Positions 35,175 through 42,923 of a DNA stretch of 57,105 bases are shown in pieces. The stretch lies in NCBI GenBank assembly GCA_026393755.1, contig JAPKZO010000004.1, positions 1 to 57,105 of the forward strand. Direction: 5' to 3'. Numbering within the stretch: position 1 is the stretch's first letter; every line of letters starts with the position of its first letter. The notes below the pieces were generated by a model, which saw nothing but the letters and a program-made list of their open reading frames with translations, searched no databases and was not told where the DNA came from. This DNA is from Acidobacteriota bacterium (GTDB lineage: Bacteria; Acidobacteriota; Vicinamibacteria; Vicinamibacterales; JAKQTR01). Both the position numbers and the translations under genes were made by a program.

Positions 35175-36442
35175 GTCAGCGCCTCCGCGAACTCGCGCGG
35201 GTCGGTGATTCGGCCTCTGACAGCCGATGCGGCCGCGGTCGCAGGTGACGCGAGGTAGATCGACGCGGTCGCGTTCCCCATCCGGGCCTTGAAGTTCCGG
35301 TTCGCCGTGGAGATCACGTTCGCGCCGCGAGCGGGAATGGGAGGAGCGGTGCCGCAGCACGGCCCGCAGCCTGGGGGAATAATCGTCGCGCCCATCGCGC
35401 CGATCCGGTCCAATGTGCCGTCGGCGCGCAGTCGCGTCTCGACCTCGCGCGACGCCGGCGCGATGACCACGTGAACTCCCGGCGCAATTCGCCCGGCGGC
35501 CACGAGGATACGGGCCGCCTGATGGATGTCGCAGACCCGGCCGCCCGTGCAGGTGCCGACGAGGACCATGTGGACCGGCGTCCCGGCCGCCTGGCCGACG
35601 GCAACAACCCGATCAACCTGATGAGGCATCGCAATGCAGGGTTCGAGTTCGGCCAGATCGAGCTGAATCCGGCTGGCATAGACCGCGTCGGCGTCCGGCT
35701 CGATCGGCGTGAAAGGCTCGCCGGCGCGGGAGGCGAGGTAGCGTTCGGTTTTCGCATCGGCGCGAAAGATTCCCGCCTTCGCGCCCATCTCGACCGACAT
35801 GTTGCTGAGCACGAGCCGATCCTCGATCTCGAGGAGACCGGCGCCCGGTCCGTCGAACTCGAGCGCCTGGTAGGCCGCTCCATCTGCGCCAAGACGCCGG
35901 GCCAGCGCCAGCGCGATGTCCTTTGCGTACACCCCGGCCGCGGCAGCCCCGGTCAGCGTGATCTGGATCGTCTCTGGCACCCGCAGCCAGATGCGTCCGC
36001 TGATCATCGTCGCGGCAAGATCCGATGAACCGATGCCCGTCGCGAACGCGTTGAGCGCGCCTCCGGTCACCGAGTGGCTGTCCGCCCCGACGATCAAGCC
36101 GCCAGGACGCGTGCGTCCCGATTCGACCATCAGTTGATGACAGACGCCGTCACCGCAGTCATAGAGGACCGCGCCGTGGCGGGTCGCGAATTCCCGGGCG
36201 CGCGCCTGCAGGGAGAAGGTCGCCGCCATCGGGTCGGCCGCGTAGTGGTCGAACACGAACACGAGGCGCGCCGGATCGAAGACGCGGCGACCGTCCATCT
36301 GGTCGAAGTAGTCGAGCGCCATGGGAACAGAACCGTCGGTCCCCATCGCGACGTCCACGTCGCAGATGACGAGGTCTCCGGCACGGGCATCGCTGTGCGA
36401 GGCGCGCGACAGGATCTTCTCGCTGATGGTCTTACCCGGCAT
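35171..36442 (-). CDS. aconitase-family dehydratase, large subunit (LeuC-like)
   Basis: The 423-residue 4Fe-4S catalytic subunit. It begins KTISEKILSRAS, has CDVDVAMGTDGSVPM, FVFDHYAADP and GADSHSVTGGALNAFATGIG, and cluster cysteines in VGTCTGGR (about residue 296) and PGCGPCCG (about 357 and 360). The GCGPC form and the short length resemble the homoaconitase/isopropylmalate isomerase group of archaea and other (de)hydratases of unknown substrate rather than E. coli LeuC. No leuA or leuB is nearby, so leucine synthesis is unlikely. Confidence 0.92.
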   Translation of the reverse strand: MPGKTISEKILSRASHSDARAGDLVICDVDVAMGTDGSVPMALDYFDQMDGRRVFDPARLVFVFDHYAADPMAATFSLQARAREFATRHGAVLYDCGDGVCHQLMVESGRTRPGGLIVGADSHSVTGGALNAFATGIGSSDLAATMISGRIWLRVPETIQITLTGAAAAGVYAKDIALALARRLGADGAAYQALEFDGPGAGLLEIEDRLVLSNMSVEMGAKAGIFRADAKTERYLASRAGEPFTPIEPDADAVYASRIQLDLAELEPCIAMPHQVDRVVAVGQAAGTPVHMVLVGTCTGGRVCDIHQAARILVAAGRIAPGVHVVIAPASREVETRLRADGTLDRIGAMGATIIPPGCGPCCGTAPPIPARGANVISTANRNFKARMGNATASIYLASPATAAASAVRGRITDPREFAEALT

Positions 36443-36456
36443 GGTCGAAGACTGTA

Positions 36457-37548
36457 CTACCGCCCGGCCGCGCCCAACACCTCTGCCAGCGCGTCCATCG
36501 TGCGATGGACATCTGCAGGGCGAATGTCGCCCATGTGGCCGATGCGGAAGCACGTCGGTTCGTAGCGGCGCAGCCCAGGCCCCACCAGGATGCCGCGGGC
36601 CTTCAGCTGCTCGCGAATCCGCGCCGGGCTGACCCCGTCCGGCACGCGCAGCCCCGTCAGGGTCGGCGACAGATTGGTCAATCCTGGACACTGTGGCGAC
36701 AGCCCGAGCGAGGCGGCGCGACTCCGCGCAATGCGGGCCATCTCCGCGTGGCGCGCGAAGATCTGGTCGAGCCCCTCGGCCTCGATCAACTCGAGCGCGG
36801 CGTTGACCTGGGCGATCAGATGGACGGGTGTCGTGCTGGGCGTCTCGGGTCTCGTCCGGGCGAGCGTCTTCCTGATGGCCTGGAAGTCGAAATAGGAGCG
36901 AGGCAGCCGAGCCGTCGAATACGCATCCCACGCGCGCTGGCTGATAGCGACGAAGGCGATGCCGGGGCTCGACATCAGGCACTTCTGCGAGGCGGTAATG
37001 GCGAGGTCGACTCCCCACTCGTCGAAGCGGAAGGGCGTGCCGCCAATCGAACTGACTCCGTCCACCATCACAAGCGCGCCTGCGCGCCCGGCGACGCGCG
37101 CGATCGCCGCGACGTCGTTCAGCGCGCCTGTCGATGTGTCGCTGTGCGCGAGGAGCACGGCGCGCGCGAAGGGGTGCGCGCGGAAGGCGGTTTCCACGTC
37201 GGCCGGATCCACCGCCACGCCCCAGTCCGGGCTGATGCGATGGGCAACGACGCCAAACGCGTCGGCAATGTCTGCCCACATCTCGCCGAACACCCCGTCG
37301 CAGCAGACGACGATCTCGTCTCCGGGCGAGCACAGGTTGGTGATCGCCGCCTCTAGCGCTCCCCTGCCTGTCGAATGGACTGGCAAAATGTCTCCGCCCG
37401 TCCCGAACAACGGCCGGAGTTTCTCGATGACCGACCCGAGCATGCGGCCGAACTCGTCGGTGCGATGGTGAATCATCGGGATCGCGCCGGCCGCCAAAAC
37501 CCGCTCAGGCACTCGGGTCGGCCCGGGGGTCATCAGCAACAGCTCCAT
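36457..37548 (-). CDS. class V aminotransferase
   Basis: A 363-residue PLP enzyme of the alanine-glyoxylate/serine-glyoxylate/AEP transaminase group. It starts LLMTPGPTRVPERVL, has HHRTDEF, VHSTGRGALEAAI, LAHSDTSTG and VDGVSSIGG, and the PLP lysine is in ITASQKCLMSSPG (about residue 188). The ATG at 37548 follows GGGAG and overlaps the aldolase stop as TGATG. In this operon it probably removes or adds the amino group of the substrate that the symporter imports. Confidence 0.88.
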   Translation of the reverse strand: MELLLMTPGPTRVPERVLAAGAIPMIHHRTDEFGRMLGSVIEKLRPLFGTGGDILPVHSTGRGALEAAITNLCSPGDEIVVCCDGVFGEMWADIADAFGVVAHRISPDWGVAVDPADVETAFRAHPFARAVLLAHSDTSTGALNDVAAIARVAGRAGALVMVDGVSSIGGTPFRFDEWGVDLAITASQKCLMSSPGIAFVAISQRAWDAYSTARLPRSYFDFQAIRKTLARTRPETPSTTPVHLIAQVNAALELIEAEGLDQIFARHAEMARIARSRAASLGLSPQCPGLTNLSPTLTGLRVPDGVSPARIREQLKARGILVGPGLRRYEPTCFRIGHMGDIRPADVHRTMDALAEVLGAAGR

Positions 37549-38261
37549 CACACCACTCCCTTCGCCCGCAGCGTGTCGTTGATCTCGGCCTTGAACACGA
37601 CGCCGCCGCGAATCTCCGCGACGCGTCTGGCCTCGCGCTCCTTCAGCGCACGGACCAGCGTGAGCACCTGTTCGGCATCCTCGCGCGGCACGACGACGGC
37701 ACCGTCGTCGTCGCCGACGATAATGTCGCCGGGCCTGACGACCGTGTTGCCGCAGGCGATCGGGACGTTAATCTCACCAGGGCCGTCCTTGTCGCAGCCC
37801 CCGGCCGACACCGATCGGCTGAAGGCCGGAAACCCGAGTTCCGTCAGGGCGCTCACATCCCGAATGGCGCCGTCGACGACCAGACCGCCCAGTCGCGCCG
37901 CGATCGCGGAGTTGCCCATCAATTCGCCGAACACGGCGCTGGTGGTGTTGCCGCTCGTGTTCACGACGATGATGTCGCCGGGATGAGCAACCTCCATCGC
38001 CTTGTGGACCATCAGGTTGTCGGCTGGGCGCGCCATCACCGTAACCGCGACACCGCATAGAGGCAGTCCGGTCCGCATCCTGATGCCGGGATCCATGAAG
38101 TGAAATCGCCCCATCGCGTCGGCGAGATTTGACGAGGCCAGCCCGACAAACTGCTGAACCAGCGACGGATCGGGGCGATCCGGATCAGTGAAGATCCGGA
38201 AGCCTATTTTGCCTGTGTGCTGAATGATCGGCCCCTCCTGTGTCGGGCCGATAGTATACAC
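37548..38261 (-). CDS. RraA-like HMG/CHA aldolase
   Basis: Family members split 4-hydroxy-4-methyl-2-oxoglutarate into two pyruvates, or 4-carboxy-4-hydroxy-2-oxoadipate into pyruvate and oxaloacetate. The core is intact: NLADAMGRF near the N-terminus, GDIIVVNTSGNTTSAVFGE and GGLVVDGAIRDVSALTELGF with the catalytic Arg-Asp pair. The start is unclear. GTG 38261 overlaps a TATACT box; a strong AGGAGG lies just before an in-frame ATT at 38225, and the conserved region begins soon after with KIGFRIF. First gene of the operon. Confidence 0.87.
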   Translation of the reverse strand: MYTIGPTQEGPIIQHTGKIGFRIFTDPDRPDPSLVQQFVGLASSNLADAMGRFHFMDPGIRMRTGLPLCGVAVTVMARPADNLMVHKAMEVAHPGDIIVVNTSGNTTSAVFGELMGNSAIAARLGGLVVDGAIRDVSALTELGFPAFSRSVSAGGCDKDGPGEINVPIACGNTVVRPGDIIVGDDDGAVVVPREDAEQVLTLVRALKEREARRVAEIRGGVVFKAEINDTLRAKGVV

Positions 38262-38324
38262 AAGGCCGGCCTGAGGCGTGCCCTGCACGGCTGGATGGCG
38301 CAGGCGGCTGGCTCGCGCGGCGGA

Positions 38325-39719
38325 TTATTTCTTCAGGAGCACGAGGGCAACGCCGTCCCCGTACGCCGCGACCGCTCCCATCGGCATGGCCCCGACGTAG
38401 TCCGGACTGAGCGCGAATTTCCTGATGAGGTACGTCCGCACCTTCATTGCACGCTCACGCGAGCGCAGGAACTGATCGTCCAGCGTGCCGGCCACGACAT
38501 AACCTTCCACGATGATCGCGCGATCCTTCGTGAACCGCAGGAAGTTCGCCATCACCGCGTCGAGTCGTGCCTTTCCCGCGTCCGACAATTCCTCCCCGCC
38601 TCCGGCCTTGAGCGCAAACAGTTCGTCCTGCCGCATCCAGACCCGTTGCTTGGTCACATTGCTTTCGAACTGCTTGGACTGATACTCGACCGGAGAGAGG
38701 CTCCCGAGATCGTAGAAGCCGCGGTCCTTGAAGAACCCGCGGAAGAAGAAGCTGTGTTTCAGCGCCTCCAGATTCTCGGCGAGATCCGACATGGCCTCAC
38801 GGGCGCTGCCGAGCGTGGCTCGGAGATCTGCGCCTGCGCCGTCCCCGCCTCCTGGCCCCGGTTGGAAGGCCGACACCAGCACCTTCACGCGCTCGGACGA
38901 TTCGCCCACATTCTTCACGGTCCGCTCGATGTCCGCCGGCATGTCTCCGGACTTGAATCGCGACACCAGGGCCCTCACGTCCGAGGACGCCTGGCCGACG
39001 TTCTCCATCACTCGTTGGACCTCAGTGGCCGAGGCCGACAGACTGTTGTACACCGCGGGATCGTTCACGAGTCTGCCCAGCGTGCCCTCGCCGGCCCGGA
39101 CGCGCGCCAGGATCGCGCCCGCATCCTCGGAGATTCTGCTCACCGCGATCGTGAATCGATCCATCGGATCCTGAATGGCGACGACGATCTGATCGACATG
39201 CTTCGCCGTGTCGGCGACGGTCTGCGTGGCGTTGGTAACGTCGCCCTTGACGGCGCCGACGGTCATGTCGATGTTCGAGACGGTGCTCCGGATTCTGGCC
39301 AGGAGATCGCCAATCTCGAAGGGCTCCCGACTCGGGAGCGTGCATCCGGGCGGCGCCAGCGTGGTGGTCCCGATATCCACCAGCAGAAACTTGTTTCCGA
39401 GCAGGCCATCGGTGGCGATGCTCGCGACCGAGTCGAGGCGAACGACGGAAAACAGCTTCTCGACGATCTTGAACTTCACACGAAAGGTGGATTTTGGCCC
39501 CCGGGGAACGCGGATTTCGATCACCTCGCCTGCGTTCATGCCTCCAACCCGGACCTTCGCTCCAACCTCGAGGGCGCTGACCTGCGCAAATTCCGTGTAG
39601 TACTCGTGGCTCGCGGAAAACAGCATGCGCCGGTCCCCGATCAGGAACAGGCCCAGCCCGAACAGCAGCAGGCCTCCAATCACGAACGCTCCCATCGCGG
39701 CTCTATCCGTGGATGCCAT
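38325..39719 (-). CDS. mlaD: MlaD-type MCE protein with C-terminal OmpA-like domain
   Basis: A 464-residue protein. One membrane segment (about residues 8-26) and an MCE domain (about 38-118, with YYTEFAQVSALEVGAKVRVG and GLLGNKFLLVDIG) are followed by a long helical region (about 130-300) and a C-terminal domain (about 370-464). That last domain resembles OmpA: LDAVMANFLRFTKDRAIIVEGY then SRERAMKVRTYLIRKFAL. MlaD forms a hexameric ring that moves phospholipid across the periplasm. The extra domain could hold peptidoglycan. No mlaC or mlaB is present. Confidence 0.85.
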   Translation of the reverse strand: MASTDRAAMGAFVIGGLLLFGLGLFLIGDRRMLFSASHEYYTEFAQVSALEVGAKVRVGGMNAGEVIEIRVPRGPKSTFRVKFKIVEKLFSVVRLDSVASIATDGLLGNKFLLVDIGTTTLAPPGCTLPSREPFEIGDLLARIRSTVSNIDMTVGAVKGDVTNATQTVADTAKHVDQIVVAIQDPMDRFTIAVSRISEDAGAILARVRAGEGTLGRLVNDPAVYNSLSASATEVQRVMENVGQASSDVRALVSRFKSGDMPADIERTVKNVGESSERVKVLVSAFQPGPGGGDGAGADLRATLGSAREAMSDLAENLEALKHSFFFRGFFKDRGFYDLGSLSPVEYQSKQFESNVTKQRVWMRQDELFALKAGGGEELSDAGKARLDAVMANFLRFTKDRAIIVEGYVVAGTLDDQFLRSRERAMKVRTYLIRKFALSPDYVGAMPMGAVAAYGDGVALVLLKK

Positions 39720-40470
39720 GCTCGCCCTCCGTCGCTGAACTCATGAACTGCCGGACGATCTCGTCCCGGCTCCGGTCCAGCTCGTCGGCCGTGCCCTGGG
39801 CGGCGATGTGTCCCTTGTGCAGGATGATCAGGTTGTCGCCGAGGCTTCGCGCGCCGGGCACGCTGTGTGTCACAACCACCAGCGTCGTGCGGCTCGACGA
39901 CTTCAGGTCCATCAGGAGCGCGTCGATTTCCCGCGTCGTGATGGGGTCGAGGCCACTGCCTGGCTCGTCGACAAGCAGGATGGACGGCTTCAGCGCCATC
40001 GCCCGCGCCAGCCCCACCCGCTTCTGCATGCCTCCCGACAAGTCGAGCGGCATCTTGTCGAGATCGGCTTCGAGCCCGACGTCCGCCAGCCTCTCGCGAA
40101 CCGAACGCGCGATCTCCGCCTCGGACATCCGTGTGTGGCGGCGAAGCGGAAACGCGACGTTGTCGGCGACCGAGAGCGAATCAAAGAGCGCGGAGTACTG
40201 AAAGAGGAACCCCATCGTCTTTCGCACGTCCACCAGGCCGGCACTATCGAGGGCTTCAATCGGGGTCTGGTTCACGTAGATGTGTCCGGCATCCGGCTTT
40301 AACAAGCCCATCAGCAGCTTCAACGTGACGCTCTTTCCAGTCCCGCTGCGCCCCATGATGCAGCACGCGGTGCCACGAGGCACGTCGAAGGAGACGTCAT
40401 CCAGGATCACGTCGTCATCGAACGCCTTGGTCACGTGGTCGAAGCGGATCGCGGGGCCGGCCGGAGTCAT
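39703..40470 (-). CDS. mlaF: MlaF, ATPase of the phospholipid ABC transporter
   Basis: A 255-residue ABC ATPase that powers MlaE. Walker A is GRSGTGKSVT (about residues 39-48), the signature is LSGGMQKRVGLARAM, and Walker B is ILLVDEPGSGLDP; FLFQYSALFDSLSV is the Q-loop of this subfamily. ATG 40470 overlaps the mlaE stop as ATGA and the gene overlaps mlaD by 17 bases. Confidence 0.93.
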   Translation of the reverse strand: MTPAGPAIRFDHVTKAFDDDVILDDVSFDVPRGTACCIMGRSGTGKSVTLKLLMGLLKPDAGHIYVNQTPIEALDSAGLVDVRKTMGFLFQYSALFDSLSVADNVAFPLRRHTRMSEAEIARSVRERLADVGLEADLDKMPLDLSGGMQKRVGLARAMALKPSILLVDEPGSGLDPITTREIDALLMDLKSSSRTTLVVVTHSVPGARSLGDNLIILHKGHIAAQGTADELDRSRDEIVRQFMSSATEGEHGIHG

Positions 40471-41261
40471 AGCGCACCAGCCGGAAACAGCAGGAAGATA
40501 ATCCGGACCAGGATGACGTTGACGACAATCAGGATCATCGATGACATGACGACGCTGCGCGTCGACGCCCGGCCGATCCCTTCGGATCCGCCCGTGGTCG
40601 TGTATCCCAGGTAGGCGGACACCGTGCCGATGATGAAGCCGAACACGACGGTCTTCAGCGTCGGCAGGATGTAATCCATGAAGCCGATGTCGGCAAACGC
40701 GGCCTGGAGATAGAGCCGCAACGACACCTGCGACATCGCCGTCTCGGCCAGGAAGCCGCCAATCATCCCGGAGGCATTCATGACCGTCGTGAGAATCGGC
40801 AGCGCGATCATGCAGGCGATGATGCGCGTGACCACCAGGTAGTGGAACGAGTCCACGGCCAGCGATTCCAACGCGTCGATCTGCTCGGTCACCCGCATAC
40901 CGCCGAGTTCGGCGCCAATGCCGGCACCCACGCGCCCGGAAACAAGCAGTCCAGTCATCAGTGGGCCGGTCTCGGCGATCAGCGACGTCGCGAGGGCCGC
41001 CGGGATCATCGCGGCCGCGCCGAATCGCTCCATCGTCGCCCGTGTGTGCATGGAGAGCACGACACCGATGGCGAACCCGGAAGTCATCACCAGCGGCAAC
41101 GAGCGCCAGCCGGCCATGGAGATCTGATGCGTGACTTCTCGAAGCTCGAAGGGCGGCTGGAACGCCACCCGGATGGCTCTCATCGCAAAGGCGCTGATCT
41201 GTCCTGCCTCTGACACGAATAGCCTGACCGGGCCCGGCGGGGCGTGTACTGAAGTCGCCAT
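40467..41261 (-). CDS. mlaE: MlaE, permease of the phospholipid ABC transporter
   Basis: A 264-residue membrane permease. It keeps the family's GRVGAGIGAELGGMRVTEQI motif followed by DALESLAVD, and has five to six hydrophobic segments. It forms the membrane channel of the Mla lipid transporter with MlaF and MlaD. ATG 41261 is only ten bases after a GATAAT box and has no Shine-Dalgarno site, so the leader is very short. The longer frame to 41339 crosses the promoter. Confidence 0.92.
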   Translation of the reverse strand: MATSVHAPPGPVRLFVSEAGQISAFAMRAIRVAFQPPFELREVTHQISMAGWRSLPLVMTSGFAIGVVLSMHTRATMERFGAAAMIPAALATSLIAETGPLMTGLLVSGRVGAGIGAELGGMRVTEQIDALESLAVDSFHYLVVTRIIACMIALPILTTVMNASGMIGGFLAETAMSQVSLRLYLQAAFADIGFMDYILPTLKTVVFGFIIGTVSAYLGYTTTGGSEGIGRASTRSVVMSSMILIVVNVILVRIIFLLFPAGAL

Positions 41262-41271
41262 AGTCGGTGTA

Positions 41272-41277
41272 ATTATC
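41272..41277 (-). promoter_or_regulatory. -10 box of the mla operon
   Basis: GATAAT on the minus strand at 41277-41272 predicts a start about four bases before the mlaE ATG. Confidence 0.4.
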
Positions 41278-41484
41278 CCGCCTCGATCGCAAACGGGCTG
41301 TGCACAAGTGCACAGGGCTGCCGCTTGGCGGGCGGGCACCAGAGGTGGTCAGAGTTGTTTGACGGCGCTCGACCCGGTGAGGTTATCGGCGTTCCGCCAT
41401 CCAGAGATCGCGCGTGCCGGGTTCGAACGGTCTCCTGGCTCGCCCGCGCCGCTCCAGGGACCGTCGTGGTAGTCTCCCCCAAGC

Positions 41485-42846
41485 ATGACGACCGCCCCTG
41501 ACGCGCGGCAGGCCCATTCCGAATCAGCCGCACCGAACACGCCGCGCAAGATCCCCACCCGCGCGGTCGTCAGTTGGGTGCTCTACGACCTGGCCAACAC
41601 GATCTTCTCGATGGGCGTCGTGTCGGCGTATTTTTCGCTGTGGGTGCGCCAGGAAGTCGGGGCGCAGCGGGCCGACTTCGTGTACGGGATCATCACGGCC
41701 ATCTCGATGGGGATCATCTTCGTGTCGTCACCGCTGCTGGGGGCGATGACCGACCGCGCCCGGCGCCGCATGCCCTTCCTCGTCATCAGCACCCTCATCT
41801 GCGTCGGGTTCACGACCCTGCTGGCGCGCGGCGGCTTCTATCTGACGGCGCTCTTCTTCATCATCGCGAACGTCGGCTACCAGGCGGGCCTGCAGTTCTA
41901 CGACGCGATGCTCCCAGAGGTCAGCCACGAGGGGAACCGCGGCAAGATCAGCGGCATCGGGGTGGGCGTCGGTTATCTCGGCTCCTATATCGCGGTCGGT
42001 CTCGGGATGAAGCAGGTCTTCGGGTCGGCCGACCTGCCGCTGCTCTTCACGATGATCGCGATCTTCTTCCTGTTGTTCTCAATCCCCTGCTTCGTGTTCG
42101 TGAAAGAGCGCGGCAATCCGCATCCACGTCCGGTGTTCAGCCTGCGGATGGTGCGCGAGTCCACGCGCGAGACGATTCAGACGTTCCGATCTGGAAGCGC
42201 GTATCCGGGCCTGGTCCGGTTTCTGGTCGGGCGGGTGTTCTACACGGATTCCATCAACACGGTCATCTCGATCATGTTCCTCTACACGATCAACGTGGCG
42301 ATGAACACCGGCCTGACCCAGTCGGAGGGCGAAGAGGCGGGCAAGATGATCATGATGACGGCGATCACCTTCGCGGTCGTCGGCGGCTTCGCCTGGGGAT
42401 GGCTGGTGGACCGGATCGGTCCGAAGAGAACCCTCAACTATGTCCTCTGCATGTGGACGGGCGTCTTCCTGCTCGCGGCCGCCATCGGTATCTTTGGCCT
42501 GCCGCTGCAGGTGCTCTACGTCGTCGCCTGCTCGGCCGGCGTCGCGTTAGGCGGCGTGTGGGCCGCGGATCGCCCCTACATGCTGCGGCTGACGCCCCCC
42601 TCGCGGATAGGCGAGTTCTATGGGCTCTACGGCATGGTCGGGCGGTTCTCCGCCATCACGGGACCCCTGATCTGGGCGGGCGTGACCTGGCTGACGGTCT
42701 CGGTCATCGGCCTGCCCCCACGGGTGGGACAGGGCATCGGCGTGCTCGTGCTCCTTGGGCTGATCGGCCTCGCCTCCGTCATTCTGCAGCCGGTGACGGA
42801 CACGCCCAGACAGTGGACCGAATCGGAGCGGGGAGAGACTGGCTGA
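41485..42846 (+). CDS. UMF1 (Atg22-like) MFS transporter
   Basis: A 453-residue, twelve-segment major facilitator. WVLYDLANTIFSMGVVSAYF near residue 32 is the N-terminal hallmark of UMF1 proteins, relatives of the yeast vacuolar amino-acid effluxer Atg22. LLGAMTDRARRRMPFL is the loop 2-3 motif. DRPYMLRLTPPSRIGEFYGLYG lies in the second half, as in the family. Substrate unknown; amino-acid or peptide export is possible. No Shine-Dalgarno is seen. Confidence 0.87.
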   Translation: MTTAPDARQAHSESAAPNTPRKIPTRAVVSWVLYDLANTIFSMGVVSAYFSLWVRQEVGAQRADFVYGIITAISMGIIFVSSPLLGAMTDRARRRMPFLVISTLICVGFTTLLARGGFYLTALFFIIANVGYQAGLQFYDAMLPEVSHEGNRGKISGIGVGVGYLGSYIAVGLGMKQVFGSADLPLLFTMIAIFFLLFSIPCFVFVKERGNPHPRPVFSLRMVRESTRETIQTFRSGSAYPGLVRFLVGRVFYTDSINTVISIMFLYTINVAMNTGLTQSEGEEAGKMIMMTAITFAVVGGFAWGWLVDRIGPKRTLNYVLCMWTGVFLLAAAIGIFGLPLQVLYVVACSAGVALGGVWAADRPYMLRLTPPSRIGEFYGLYGMVGRFSAITGPLIWAGVTWLTVSVIGLPPRVGQGIGVLVLLGLIGLASVILQPVTDTPRQWTESERGETG

Positions 42847-42923
42847 CGCCGCTTCTCCAGCTCCGCCGATGGGCCATCCATCTTCGCGCGGACGCGACAA
42901 CAACTGGCTTCAGGTGGCAAGAC

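Noticed and set aside
34662-36442. leucine biosynthesis leuCD
   Set aside because: No leuA or leuB nearby, the cluster motif is GCGPC, and the operon context is catabolic.
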